Positions 33,357 through 42,212 of a stretch of 64,000 bases of DNA are shown here, one piece after another. Every line of letters begins with the position of its first letter. The first letter of the stretch is position 1. Source of the DNA: CAZEQK01 sp964514395 (GTDB lineage: Bacteria > Bacillota > Bacilli > Tepidibacillales > Tepidibacillaceae); assembly GCA_964514395.1 (NCBI GenBank), contig CAZEQK010000002.1, positions 62,001-126,000 on the forward strand. Direction: 5' to 3'. The notes beneath the pieces are model-generated. The model saw nothing but the letters and a program-made list of their open reading frames with translations, had not been told where the DNA came from and did not search any database. A program made the position numbers and the translations under genes.

Positions 33357-33557
33357 TTAAGCTTTTGTGAAATCAACATAATACTCTTTACCTACTTCAA
33401 ATTGATTTCTAGCATTTTCATTTGTGATGAACATTTTTATTTCACCACTTGGTGTTGCATCCCAAAATTGTTTATTTTCTTCACTTCTATCGAACACGGG
33501 TTGTAAAGCTACATCTCCATTATCATTTTTAGTACAAGTAAATTTTGCCCTTACCAT
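33357..33557 (-). CDS. Small phage protein of unknown function
   Basis: A 66-residue beta-rich protein, MVRAKFTCTKNDNGDVALQPVF, ending EYYVDFTKA. Proteins of this pattern are widespread near phage endolysins, but their role is unknown. Ribosome site AAGGAG is upstream. Confidence 0.7.
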   Translation of the reverse strand: MVRAKFTCTKNDNGDVALQPVFDRSEENKQFWDATPSGEIKMFITNENARNQFEVGKEYYVDFTKA

Positions 33558-33577
33558 GTAGAATCTCTCCTTATAAT

Positions 33578-34333
33578 TTAATCTCGTATCGGTTGACCAG
33601 ATACCTTTCTCATTTCATTGGCCAATCGATGTATTTCATCTTTTTCTTCTTGGCTACTAACAAAATCCCAAATTGGTTGTAAAAATGTGCTTATGATTTT
33701 ATTCGCATCCTCTACTCTTAGTATTTCGTTGAAATCACCTTCCATTTCATTTAAGTCAACATCACCATTTATTCCTGGTATGGTTCCTTTATTGCTATAC
33801 TGAATAAATACCCACTTTTTCCAACCTGCATAATCCGGAGGATGTGGATCACTATTCCAGTATGCAAGCCACAAAGGATAGTCTGTTAGTACTCCTGGTA
33901 CAATTTTTAATTGAAGAAAACTAGGGTATGAATATACTAATGGTTTCCGGTTAGTTTTAACCTCTACATATTGAAGCCATGTTTTAGCGATTAATGTCAT
34001 CTGATCACGATTTAAACCATTATCTTGTTCTAGATCCAGGGCATGTGGTAAATCATTTTGATAATCTTCTATTGTATTTAAGAAAAAATCAGCTTCAGCC
34101 AATGCATCCTCATTATCTTTTGGAGTCAAAAAATGATAGAATCCTACTTTTAAACCAGCTGCCTTTGCCTTCTTATAATTAGTCTCAAACATTGAATCTA
34201 TCATATTTGTTCCTTGGGTGGATTTCATAAATACAAATTCAATTCCGGAAGCTTTTACTTTTTCAAAATCGATTTCTCCTTGGTAATGTGATATATCGAT
34301 ACCACGAGCATTATTTTTATTACTTGCTTGCAT
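33578..34333 (-). CDS. GH25 endolysin (lysozyme)
   Basis: A glycoside hydrolase family 25 muramidase. ARGIDISHYQGEIDFEKVK carries the first catalytic Asp, VFMKSTQGT is typical, and HALDLEQDNG holds the Asp/Glu pair, followed by LVYSYPSFL and IQYSNKGTIPGINGDVDLNEM. The catalytic domain fills residues 8-205; about 45 C-terminal residues are helical. No signal peptide, so a holin is needed. It overlaps the protease gene by 14 bases. Confidence 0.93.
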   Translation of the reverse strand: MQASNKNNARGIDISHYQGEIDFEKVKASGIEFVFMKSTQGTNMIDSMFETNYKKAKAAGLKVGFYHFLTPKDNEDALAEADFFLNTIEDYQNDLPHALDLEQDNGLNRDQMTLIAKTWLQYVEVKTNRKPLVYSYPSFLQLKIVPGVLTDYPLWLAYWNSDPHPPDYAGWKKWVFIQYSNKGTIPGINGDVDLNEMEGDFNEILRVEDANKIISTFLQPIWDFVSSQEEKDEIHRLANEMRKVSGQPIRD

Positions 34334-35075
34334 CTATGTTCACCCCAGATATATTATTTCCCTCTAGAAATTCCTTTACTTCCTGTACGGAAAGAGCAAA
34401 GCTAATCCCTTTAAAATCCATAAATGTTTGAGAAGGGATCCCTATCAATTGACCTTTGGTATTTATTAAAGCTCCACCACTATTCCCTGGATTGATAGCA
34501 GCATCCGTTTGAATATATTTATACCCTTTTCTTATAGTAAATTTTGAAACAATCCCATGAGTAATCGTATCAGTATAGCCTAATGGGTTGCCTATCGCTA
34601 ACACATTTTCTCCAATCTCAGCCTGAGTAATTAATTCTAAAACAGGAAGTTTATTCTTAACATTGATTTTTATAAGAGCAACATCTTTTACCTTGTCTTT
34701 TGATATTATTGTGCCTTTTATATTATCAGCACCATCAAATATTTTACTTTCAGCTAGGAGATAAACTTCTTGTTGGTCCTCAACTACATGAGCATTCGTC
34801 AAAACTAAGTCCTGAGCTATGATAGTTCCAGAGCCAATTGAACCACCAGTGTTAATTTCAACAACAGCAGGAATAACCTTTTCTACTACTCCTGCAAAGC
34901 CATTGACTATTAATTTATACATTCTAACTAATGCTACAGCTTGTTCTTCCCTTTTCATCACTTGGCCTACACCAAATAAATCTTTTTTCAAACCAGTCAT
35001 TAGGCCGAGTCTATTTGCTTCGTATACATCTTTTGCATACCAAGCTTTATCATAAACATCTTTAAAGATACCCAT
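34320..35075 (-). CDS. Trypsin-like (HtrA-type) serine protease in the lysis cassette
   Basis: The 251-residue protein has a complete catalytic triad: TNAHVV (H96), KDVALIKI (D131) and NPGNSGGALI (S199). The N-terminal 55 residues (DVYDKAWYAKDVYEANRLGL...REEQAVALVRMY) resemble an S-layer homology-like repeat. There is no signal peptide or PDZ domain. It lies between the XhlA-like gene and the endolysin and is co-translated with the latter. Possible roles are cleavage of a wall-associated protein during lysis or processing of virion parts. An unusual phage gene. Confidence 0.88.
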   Translation of the reverse strand: MGIFKDVYDKAWYAKDVYEANRLGLMTGLKKDLFGVGQVMKREEQAVALVRMYKLIVNGFAGVVEKVIPAVVEINTGGSIGSGTIIAQDLVLTNAHVVEDQQEVYLLAESKIFDGADNIKGTIISKDKVKDVALIKINVKNKLPVLELITQAEIGENVLAIGNPLGYTDTITHGIVSKFTIRKGYKYIQTDAAINPGNSGGALINTKGQLIGIPSQTFMDFKGISFALSVQEVKEFLEGNNISGVNIDASK

Positions 35076-35165
35076 TATTCATTCTCCTTTCTAGTAGTTC
35101 AATTTAATCAAACCCTTTCTTATCGAATAATTATTCTTAATCTATCAATATTATCCCTCCTGAGT

Positions 35166-35480
35166 TCAATGAATTATTTGGGCAATTCCATAAGCAGCCA
35201 GTAGTAACGTCGATAATGTTGAAATTAGGGTGATTATTAATTTCTGATAAAACTTTTTATCGTTTCGATTATCTTTGTCCTCTCGATCCATGCTTTTTTC
35301 AAGTAAATTTAAGAGCTTGTCATTTGTTTGTTGTGTTGTATTTTTGATAGTCTCAAGTGTACTATCTCTAGTTGCATTAGATACAGCTATATCATTTATT
35401 GCTTTATTTAACTCGCCAACGTTACCTTCTAGCTTGTCCACTCTTTTATCTATATCTTGTACCTTGTCCTCTAGCCCCAT
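35166..35480 (-). CDS. XhlA-like haemolysin/holin accessory protein
   Basis: The 104-residue protein has an N-terminal coiled coil (VQDIDKRVDKLEGNVGELNKA) and one C-terminal membrane helix (LIITLISTLSTLLLAAYGIAQI). This is the XhlA arrangement known from PBSX-type lysis cassettes. It likely acts with the holin to open the membrane. Confidence 0.8.
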   Translation of the reverse strand: MGLEDKVQDIDKRVDKLEGNVGELNKAINDIAVSNATRDSTLETIKNTTQQTNDKLLNLLEKSMDREDKDNRNDKKFYQKLIITLISTLSTLLLAAYGIAQIIH

Positions 35481-35499
35481 GGATTCACCAACTTTCTGT

Positions 35500-35527
35500 G
35501 AAAATAAAAAAACACCTATTTAGTGTT
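35500..35527 (-). terminator. Terminator-like hairpin before the lysis genes
   Basis: AACACT/AGGTGTT stem followed by TTTTTATTTT on the minus strand, overlapping the end of the preceding small gene. It may reduce lysis gene expression relative to tail genes. Confidence 0.6.
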
Positions 35528-35725
35528 TTGTTTTAACATGTCGTATATTTCACTCTGCCTGTCTGATATGTCAGATAGCATTTGTGCAATATCAGCGTTT
35601 GTTATCTTTTGTTTGACTTTAAATTCCTTAATTCGTTCTTCTCTAACCTTTTTATCTTGATACTCTTTTGATGGCTTTATATCAAATCCATGATCTGTGA
35701 TCGTTACTTTATGTTTTTGCATCAC
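35516..35725 (-). CDS. Small phage protein (XkdX-region type)
   Basis: A 69-residue, charged, helical protein: MMQKHKVTITDHGFDIKPSKEYQDKKVREERIKEFKVKQKI in part, then ITNADIAQMLSDISDRQSEIYDML. It lies between tail fibre-region genes and XhlA. Role unknown. Confidence 0.65.
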   Translation of the reverse strand: MMQKHKVTITDHGFDIKPSKEYQDKKVREERIKEFKVKQKITNADIAQMLSDISDRQSEIYDMLKQNTK

Positions 35726-36165
35726 TGAGCCACCACCTTTATGCCATTATTTTTAGTTGCTATATTGTCTGTGGATATATAATATTCACCTGTAGTAACC
35801 GTATTAAATGTTAGCGAAGCTGTACCATTAGATACAGTAGCATTAAATATCTGTCCATCTAAGATAAAGATAATGTCGTTCGTCCGATTTGTATCTATAC
35901 TATCATTTGCATCATATACGGTAGCAGTAATAATTGCTGTATCTATACCATCTGCTGTAATTATTGGTTTATCCACTGTTAACACAATGTACCTAAAAGA
36001 ATCTATGAAAGCTTGTGCTTCAGTATCAGCTTCAGATTGTGTCATTAGTATTTTACCAGACATACCAGCCTTATAATCCTGCAACAATCTTATATACTTT
36101 TGTTCATCGGTAATTTCGTATGAATACCCTCCATAACCATTACTGTATACATTTTTACTTAGCAC
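35722..36165 (-). CDS. Tail-associated protein with Ig-like domain
   Basis: About 147 residues. The N-terminal part includes SNGYGGYSYEITDEQKYIRLL; the C-terminal 90 residues form an Ig-like/Big domain: TVDKPIITADGIDTAIITATVYDAN ... GTASLTFNTVTTGEYYIS (in separate strands). Such domains decorate phage tails and bind cell surface sugars. GTG 36165, near AGGTGA, is the likely start; an alternative TTG is at 36183. Confidence 0.65.
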   Translation of the reverse strand: MLSKNVYSNGYGGYSYEITDEQKYIRLLQDYKAGMSGKILMTQSEADTEAQAFIDSFRYIVLTVDKPIITADGIDTAIITATVYDANDSIDTNRTNDIIFILDGQIFNATVSNGTASLTFNTVTTGEYYISTDNIATKNNGIKVVAQ

Positions 36166-36173
36166 ATTATCAC

Positions 36174-37091
36174 CTACTTCCAAATATTTTGAAAATCAAC
36201 CATCTTCGGTGATCTAAAAAACCCTATTGTTGAATCTAAGAAAAATATTGAATTATCTGCAACCACAATGTTACCTGACGTAGCTATATTGCTAGATGTA
36301 CTAAACGTATGCCAAGTATAATCTTGTGGATTAAATACAAGATACTGATTTCTTGTTCCGCTTACTGTCGTCGCTGTTTGAAGCACTATTATTAACCCAT
36401 CTAAATAAGCAAATCCTCCTCCATACGTGTTACTTAGTCCAGATGGTAAACCACTGTACCCAATACTATTTTTAGATAAATCAAAAACAATGAATTTATC
36501 CATAGAATTTACAAATAAAATATCCCTGACTATAAATGCATCGCTACTATAATCTGTACTATTATTTGAACCCATTGCAGTAGAATATGCTACATTTAGC
36601 AACGTAGAATTGCCAGTTGTCGGGTCAAATGAATAGACCTTATAGTCATTGTAAGATGTACCATAGATAATCTTCGCGCCATTTTCCCAATATGTTAGAA
36701 ATATACCTGAATAATCTTGTCCATTCGTTGGTATTGTAGTTCCTGCATCCCAAGTATTTGATGCAATATCGTATGCGTAAATCTTAGATGAGTTAGATGA
36801 TAATGAATAAATTTTCCCATTTAGATACAACAATCTTACGAATTTTCCCGGAGCTGTCATGTTTGCCATAGCTGTCCAAGCATCATTGGCTATGTCATAC
36901 CTATAAAATAAAAAACTATTCCCACCTACACCTACATAAATATAATTGTTGCCATCATACGCCATACCGATATGAGCTGACCATGTTGTTGGAAATGATG
37001 CAAGCTTTATTAGATTTCCAAGATTGTACATTATCGGATATGGTATGCTTGCACTTTCCTCTATAAGTGGTATTAATGCAGCTGCATTCAT
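36174..37091 (-). CDS. Kelch-type beta-propeller protein, putative tail receptor-binding part
   Basis: The 305-residue protein consists of kelch-like blades: IYVGVGGNSFLFYRYDIANDAW, LNGKIYSLSSNSSKIYAYDI, KVYSFDPTTGNSTLL, and QYLVFNPQDYTWHTF (each cited in part). It has no signal peptide. Between the tail fibre and the Ig-domain protein it is most likely a tail-tip adhesin. Kelch propellers are uncommon at this place in contractile-tail phages. Confidence 0.72.
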   Translation of the reverse strand: MNAAALIPLIEESASIPYPIMYNLGNLIKLASFPTTWSAHIGMAYDGNNYIYVGVGGNSFLFYRYDIANDAWTAMANMTAPGKFVRLLYLNGKIYSLSSNSSKIYAYDIASNTWDAGTTIPTNGQDYSGIFLTYWENGAKIIYGTSYNDYKVYSFDPTTGNSTLLNVAYSTAMGSNNSTDYSSDAFIVRDILFVNSMDKFIVFDLSKNSIGYSGLPSGLSNTYGGGFAYLDGLIIVLQTATTVSGTRNQYLVFNPQDYTWHTFSTSSNIATSGNIVVADNSIFFLDSTIGFFRSPKMVDFQNIWK

Positions 37092-37105
37092 TCTTCATTC
37101 CTCCT

Positions 37106-38335
37106 TTATACTACTGTTTTAGTAATTCCATTAAAATAACCACTTGCATCACGATTAATTGTATAGGTAATTGTTTTTCCATTAACTACTTCTATTATTG
37201 AGCTAATTTTCCCATTTGTTCTTGTAAAGCTTGTTGATCTCACCATAGTTGTATTATCTTTTTCGTCAATCTTGGTTACTAGATTTGAAGTATCTCGTGA
37301 AACAACTAAAGACCTAGTATCAATATAGGAAGGTAGTGACTTTATTTCGTTTATATCTGTATTTGCTGAGCCTAAAGCTTGAAAATTCCCATCCGTATAT
37401 GTCTTGGCATTTGCCTCTGCATTATCTGCCTTTGTTTGTGCATTACTAGGAGTTTCTGCTCCAATATCTCCAGGTGTTATTGGGTCACTTCCTCCGCTTG
37501 CGTGTGATGCAGCATGTGCTGTAGGTGTTCTAGCGTCACTTAATCTAGCATCATTTCCTTCGGTAACGGTTCCAGCTGAATTCCCAAAGTTTTTATTAAA
37601 CGCCGTATTTTTATTAAAGGCTGGCTCTGCTCCAATATCAGCAGGTGATAATGCATCGCTTCCCCCTGTAGCGTGAGTTGATTTATGGGCTGTGGGGTTA
37701 AATGCACTAGGTTTACCGTCAATATCCCCCCAATTAACCACTCCACGTTTTTCCCAAGCTGTTCCGGTGTCTTGATATATTATTTTAGTATCAGTAGAAA
37801 TATATATCGCCCCAGTATCTCCAACTAATGGCTTATCTGCATCTAATCCTGACTGAATAGAAGGAACACTTCCTTTGTTTGAAACATATATAATAGATTG
37901 ATCAATCGTCGCAGTTACATTTGTAGCATTACTTGCAATGGCAATACAGTCGATTTGTTTATCAATTACAGTTGGACCGCCACCAGCTGCAATGTATTCT
38001 GCTCCTGCTCCTGCGTTTGTATAGCAATATAAAATTTCCCCGACATCAGGGTCTTGAGCGAATACTCCCCATTCCTTAAAATAAAATCCTGTAATTACGT
38101 TTTGATTCGAAAGGTTTGCTCCAACCACCGCTTTGTAATTAGGTAAAGTTTTAAACTTGTTAATCGTTAGTGACATTTTCTCACTTATTAATGCATGTAA
38201 ATCAGAAATAGATTGACCACTTAGGTCTCCATCTCCAACTGCTACTCGAGTAAAATTCAATTGTACTCCAGCTTGTGCCTTAGCTTGTAGTGCAAGACCA
38301 TCATTTGTTAATATAAATCCTCCAAAAGCTCCCAT
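37106..38335 (-). CDS. Tail fibre protein (DUF3751-type N-terminus)
   Basis: The 409-residue protein opens GAFGGFILTNDGLALQAKAQ and LNFTRVAVGDGD, the N-terminal domain that attaches fibres to the baseplate. Repeats follow: THAAGGSDALSPADIGAEP-like and HASGGSDPITPGDIGAET-like, a common fibre motif. The C-terminus (residues 320-409) is a beta-rich module with VTKIDEKDNTTMVRS. It sits directly after gpI. Confidence 0.85.
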   Translation of the reverse strand: MGAFGGFILTNDGLALQAKAQAGVQLNFTRVAVGDGDLSGQSISDLHALISEKMSLTINKFKTLPNYKAVVGANLSNQNVITGFYFKEWGVFAQDPDVGEILYCYTNAGAGAEYIAAGGGPTVIDKQIDCIAIASNATNVTATIDQSIIYVSNKGSVPSIQSGLDADKPLVGDTGAIYISTDTKIIYQDTGTAWEKRGVVNWGDIDGKPSAFNPTAHKSTHATGGSDALSPADIGAEPAFNKNTAFNKNFGNSAGTVTEGNDARLSDARTPTAHAASHASGGSDPITPGDIGAETPSNAQTKADNAEANAKTYTDGNFQALGSANTDINEIKSLPSYIDTRSLVVSRDTSNLVTKIDEKDNTTMVRSTSFTRTNGKISSIIEVVNGKTITYTINRDASGYFNGITKTVV

Positions 38336-38336
38336 A

Positions 38337-38900
38337 TTAATCCACCACCTGTTCTACTGTCAAAAATTCACCCATTTGTGCGATACCAGCATAGTTCAGA
38401 GACATTATTTCAACATCAGTAATCAATACGCCATCAAATACAGTGCTTAATCTTTGCACTGATTGAACCGCTTTTGTGAATAATGCAGCTTTTTCATTTG
38501 TTGCTTCCGGATTATTGGTTGTAACTTGAAAATGAAATGGCTGGCCTCCGTAATTAAACCATTCCTCGACCGCACCGTCACCAAAGTATATTTCAACTAC
38601 CTTTTGCACTGCAGCAGGAGTTCCACGTAATTGATGTATCAATAACGCATCATTGATTGCTTGTCGTTTTGTTGCTAAATCACTGTTGGCATCATACCAG
38701 TCCACGTTAAATTGCCATGCTAAGATGTCTAGCACTGCCTCAGAGAGATTGTCTATTCTGGAATAGGTCAAAGCATTAATTACTTCACTAGCTAATTGTT
38801 TTATTTGAGTGTTCAGTGCTGCAGAAAACCCTTGTACAGCTAAATCATTTTGCATGGTTTTCGTTTGAAGTTTGAGTAAATCTATGTTTGAAAAATCCAT
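38337..38900 (-). CDS. I: Phage tail protein I (P2 gpI-like)
   Basis: The 187-residue protein contains LTYSRIDNLSEAVLDILAWQF and HQLRGTPAAVQKVVEIYFGDG, features of P2 gpI family baseplate wedge proteins. It follows gpJ with a one-base start-stop join (38900) and precedes the fibre, as in P2. It links the baseplate to the fibres. Confidence 0.88.
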   Translation of the reverse strand: MDFSNIDLLKLQTKTMQNDLAVQGFSAALNTQIKQLASEVINALTYSRIDNLSEAVLDILAWQFNVDWYDANSDLATKRQAINDALLIHQLRGTPAAVQKVVEIYFGDGAVEEWFNYGGQPFHFQVTTNNPEATNEKAALFTKAVQSVQRLSTVFDGVLITDVEIMSLNYAGIAQMGEFLTVEQVVD

Positions 38901-40015
38901 CAGATTAACCCCCCATATGTTACAGTTTTTAAATTTCTTAGAGCTACTTCATTTGGATTTATGACTGTATATACCGGGGAAGTTGCGACCACTCGATATA
39001 CACCTGCTGCGTATAATTTTGAGAGCAAATCATCCGGAGTGATAGCACGACCTAACTTCTCATATTGCCAAGCTTCATAGTTATCAATAGCACCACCAGC
39101 ATTTTCAATCGCTGCCTTTATGGTTGCTTCTTCGGTTGAACGGTCATTGCTAATATAATAAGTTATGTCTATGTCATAGTTGATAGTAGTAGGGGCTAAA
39201 ACAGATACTTGGTCTGTTAGAGGTCGACGATCATCAGCGTTCACTTCTGCTAGAACTTTATCTAACATCGTTTGGTCCGGAATACCCCCATCTTTTAAGA
39301 GTGGATATACATTCACTACCCCTGCACTTGGCGAAGTAACTGCCACATCGACGATGCTTACATCTGCAGATTTAGCCCAATAGATATAAGCATTAGTTGG
39401 TCCAGCGACGGAAAATGAAGATGGAGCAAGTCTTTGTCGCTCTCGATAAGCATCGTCCGTCTCTTGATTTGTCCCTCCTGCACTAGTATCAATATTAGAT
39501 ACGCTTGCTACATACGGAACTGGGTCAACCAGTATATTGATTTGTCCTGGAACATAGTCATTAAACTTTTCTCCTCCCTTTGTTGACTCTGCAATAACAT
39601 CCCCAGTTGTAGCTCCAGCAGCAATAATAAGTTCTTCAGTCGTTGCAAAATAAATCGAACCATCAGGAGTCACCCTAGTACCAATAGGAATAGCTACATC
39701 ATTTAATTGTATTGTAGAAAGTGTAAATCGCATCGTTACAGTAGCTGGTTGTGCCAATAAGCGTGATGTATTGATTCTATCTCCAAGAGCATCTAATACA
39801 TCGCCTGTAGCAAAAGGAAGTAAATTTTGATTTCCTGTATAATTAATGTCGTTTTTCAAACCTAGCAGGATTGGGACTAATTGCAATAGAAAAATCCTAC
39901 GAGGGTCACCAGGATAAAGTGTAATGCCTGTTTTATCTTGATATGCTTGTATCAACTCATTTTGGATGCTCTGCGCATCAGCATCCACAAATTGAATTGG
40001 TTGAAAATCGGTCAT
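38900..40015 (-). CDS. J: Baseplate protein J/gp47 family
   Basis: The 371-residue protein has the J-family opening (QNELIQAYQDKTGITLYPGDP), GDVLDALGDRI, and the core AGGTNQETDDAYRERQRLAP with VYPLLKDGGIPDQTML. It is the main wedge protein of contractile-tail baseplates. ATGA overlap with the gp25-like gene. Length fits family. Confidence 0.92.
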   Translation of the reverse strand: MTDFQPIQFVDADAQSIQNELIQAYQDKTGITLYPGDPRRIFLLQLVPILLGLKNDINYTGNQNLLPFATGDVLDALGDRINTSRLLAQPATVTMRFTLSTIQLNDVAIPIGTRVTPDGSIYFATTEELIIAAGATTGDVIAESTKGGEKFNDYVPGQINILVDPVPYVASVSNIDTSAGGTNQETDDAYRERQRLAPSSFSVAGPTNAYIYWAKSADVSIVDVAVTSPSAGVVNVYPLLKDGGIPDQTMLDKVLAEVNADDRRPLTDQVSVLAPTTINYDIDITYYISNDRSTEEATIKAAIENAGGAIDNYEAWQYEKLGRAITPDDLLSKLYAAGVYRVVATSPVYTVINPNEVALRNLKTVTYGGLI

Positions 40016-40317
40016 ATTTCAATCACCACCTTAAAATTCATATTCCCATCATTATCGACATCGACAAATGATACATCTTTCACGGTTGATCTTGGTTCTC
40101 TTTTACTAACTTCATCATAAATACGAGATATTACTAGTGGAATTGCTTGTTTAAGTGGCTTGTCTTGAAAATCTCCATTAATTCCAAGCGTACGATCGTA
40201 AGCAACTTCATACTTCATCGTTCGAATAATGTTAATAACGTTTTGCACTATTTCCTTTACTCCAGTTGCTCCCCAATCGATTTCTTGAGCTAATGATGTA
40301 TTGATTTCAACTTGCAT
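40012..40317 (-). CDS. W: Baseplate wedge protein W (gp25-like)
   Basis: A 101-residue gp25/gpW-like protein: QNVINIIRTMKYEVAYDRTLGI and PRSTVKDVSFVDVDNDG. ATG 40317 follows GGAGGTGG. It belongs to the sheath-nucleating wedge of contractile tails. Order W-J-I is as in P2. Confidence 0.85.
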   Translation of the reverse strand: MQVEINTSLAQEIDWGATGVKEIVQNVINIIRTMKYEVAYDRTLGINGDFQDKPLKQAIPLVISRIYDEVSKREPRSTVKDVSFVDVDNDGNMNFKVVIEI

Positions 40318-40329
40318 ATATACCACCTC

Positions 40330-40872
40330 CTAATAATAAAGCCCTCGTGCAATAGACTGATATTTGTTTGGATTTTGCCTAGTATCTGATGATTTATCAT
40401 CTGGATCATAAATGTTCTGATCAGGCTCAAAGGTAGAAGTATCAAATGCAACATTAGATGTGCTAGCAGAAGCAGAACCTTTTCTCACGAACTCTTCAAA
40501 ACTAAGTTTGATTGTTGCTTTTAAAATCTTTCCGTTATTGTCTATATTCATGTCACTAGTTTCAACTGTCTTTAAAAGCCATTTATTTTTACCAATAGTT
40601 TTGTTTCCGAGAATAAAGTTAGATGGATTAGCTTTGGATTTTATAGATTCCCAATCTTCTATTTCTGTTCTTACATCTAAATTTTTATCTGCTCTAAGCT
40701 TGATTTCAAACTCCAAAGGCATTAAATTTTCGCCTTTAATATAAGTGCTTGGCTTGCTACCAATCTTATCTTGAGTTTCAGTATTAAGACTTCCGCTCCA
40801 TGATAATCCTTCAAATGTATAAATACTGTTAGAGCTTACCTGGAACACTTTATTTTGAAATGTTGCGATCAA
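40330..40872 (-). CDS. Tail protein, possibly GpU-like
   Basis: A 180-residue protein: FQNKVFQVSSNSIYTFEGLSW, then SKPSTYIKGENLMPLEFEIKL, resembling the GpU-type tail terminator or inner tail proteins of P2/Mu-like phages. Between gpV-like and gp25-like genes its exact role is uncertain; it could be a baseplate hub component instead. Confidence 0.6.
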   Translation of the reverse strand: MIATFQNKVFQVSSNSIYTFEGLSWSGSLNTETQDKIGSKPSTYIKGENLMPLEFEIKLRADKNLDVRTEIEDWESIKSKANPSNFILGNKTIGKNKWLLKTVETSDMNIDNNGKILKATIKLSFEEFVRKGSASASTSNVAFDTSTFEPDQNIYDPDDKSSDTRQNPNKYQSIARGLYY

Positions 40873-40883
40873 GATATCACCTC

Positions 40884-41078
40884 CTAGAATACAGCTATAA
40901 TTACTGCATCTTTTAAACTATCGGAGAAGAATGCGACAGCCACTTTGTCATTATTATTGAGAGAAACATGATTGGCAAAAGGAATCTCAGCTGTAACAAC
41001 ATTATCTAAATCTATAAAAGTAACTCTAGCAATTCTATTAACAGTATCAACCGAGCTTACCTCACCTTTCCTAATCAT
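40884..41078 (-). CDS. Short OB-fold protein, baseplate spike base (gpV-like)
   Basis: A 64-residue beta-barrel-like protein, MIRKGEVSSVDTVNRIARVTF, ending DKVAVAFFSDSLKDAVIIAVF, like the N-terminal OB domain of gpV/gp45 spike proteins but without the spike helix. It overlaps the gpD gene by ATGA. ATG 41078 is used with GGAGGG upstream. Confidence 0.65.
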   Translation of the reverse strand: MIRKGEVSSVDTVNRIARVTFIDLDNVVTAEIPFANHVSLNNNDKVAVAFFSDSLKDAVIIAVF

Positions 41079-41992
41079 CAATATCCCTCCAATACCATTC
41101 TTACATATAATCTCGTTCGATTATTAATGAGATCGTGGATTAGTCTATCGATGAAGTATTTTCCATCAAATAAACCAATATCTCTTATCTCACTCAATAT
41201 ACCAGCTGCTAGTTTAGTGTTTAAATCAATTGAGAAATTCCCAAGCGATTGGTATTTATTAAAACTTCTTAGATACCCCTTAGACCATCGATTTGCTTCG
41301 GCTTGATTGCTGATATAAACGTTCTTCCTCAAAGTTGGACCATTAATATTGCTATCTGCAAACTCTCCTTGGATGACATTATTCCTGACAATGCATTTAG
41401 AATATATATCAGTTGATTTATTTCGGAATTCAAAAGAACCTTGCATATCACTTTTTCGGATAATAGCAGTTGTGCTAACAGCCTTTTCCTCTTCTATTGC
41501 CTCATCATAGATTACTAAATGATTGTTGTTGATTTTAAGAGCATAGCCTTCCAACATGCTTCTATAGGCTAGAAAAGCTAAGTCAGTCTCATCTATCTGA
41601 TCCACACGCTCATATAAATGATTAACAATGTTGTATGTTTCCAATGTAAAGCCATGTCTAGATGCAATTTGAGTAGCAAACTCTAGAAATCGTACATTTT
41701 CCCAACCTTGGGTCCTTGCAGTCTTTGCTGTTTGTGGTATAGATAAAGCTTTAAGTTCAAATATACCTGGTCTTTGAGCTAGTTCATCTATATACATTGA
41801 CCCAGTATCAAAACCATCTTTTTTGATCTGCAGTGTGTCGTTTTTCTGAGGTTTCCACTTGCTCCATAATCCTTCTGTATCAGAAAAAATGGCTATGATG
41901 CTATCAGGCTTTCCTCCAGCATTATCTGTTATTTGTAAAGTTAAGGGCTGGACAGATGAATTGATGTTTCTTCCTTCATAGATAATATTCAT
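41078..41992 (-). CDS. D: Late control protein D-like baseplate hub (gpD)
   Basis: A 304-residue hub protein. Recognisable parts: LWSKWKPQKNDTLQIKKDGF, FATQIASRHGFTLETYN, LAFLAYRSMLEGYALKINN, all typical of the gpD/gp27 fold. ATG 41992 follows GAAGAGGTGA. It joins the tape measure end to the spike. Order LysM-gpD-gpV is as in P2-like Firmicute phages. Confidence 0.82.
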   Translation of the reverse strand: MNIIYEGRNINSSVQPLTLQITDNAGGKPDSIIAIFSDTEGLWSKWKPQKNDTLQIKKDGFDTGSMYIDELAQRPGIFELKALSIPQTAKTARTQGWENVRFLEFATQIASRHGFTLETYNIVNHLYERVDQIDETDLAFLAYRSMLEGYALKINNNHLVIYDEAIEEEKAVSTTAIIRKSDMQGSFEFRNKSTDIYSKCIVRNNVIQGEFADSNINGPTLRKNVYISNQAEANRWSKGYLRSFNKYQSLGNFSIDLNTKLAAGILSEIRDIGLFDGKYFIDRLIHDLINNRTRLYVRMVLEGY

Positions 41993-41999
41993 AAAAAAA

Positions 42000-42212
42000 T
42001 CACCTCTTCCAAGGTGGTAATGTATCAGATGCATGTTGCTGGATGACAGGTATTTTTAAAGATATTCCTGCATCAAATACAAGTATGTTTCGATAGTCCG
42101 GATTAGCATTGATGATTTCCTTTGCATACTTCTCATCTCCATAGAAATCGAGGGAAATCATGTCAAATGTGTCTCCTTGCAAAGTTTCATATTGATAATA
42201 TCCATTAGGCAA
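42000..42212 (-). CDS. X: Tail protein X with LysM motif
   Basis: A 70-residue LysM protein: LQGDTFDMISLDFYGDEKYAK then INANPDYRNILVFDAGISLKIP (each shortened). gpX-like proteins bind peptidoglycan or help tail assembly. TTG 42212 is preferred, 8 bases after GGAGGG; the upstream ATGs lie in the tape measure gene end. It overlaps that gene by 8 bases. Confidence 0.85.
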   Translation of the reverse strand: MPNGYYQYETLQGDTFDMISLDFYGDEKYAKEIINANPDYRNILVFDAGISLKIPVIQQHASDTLPPWKR

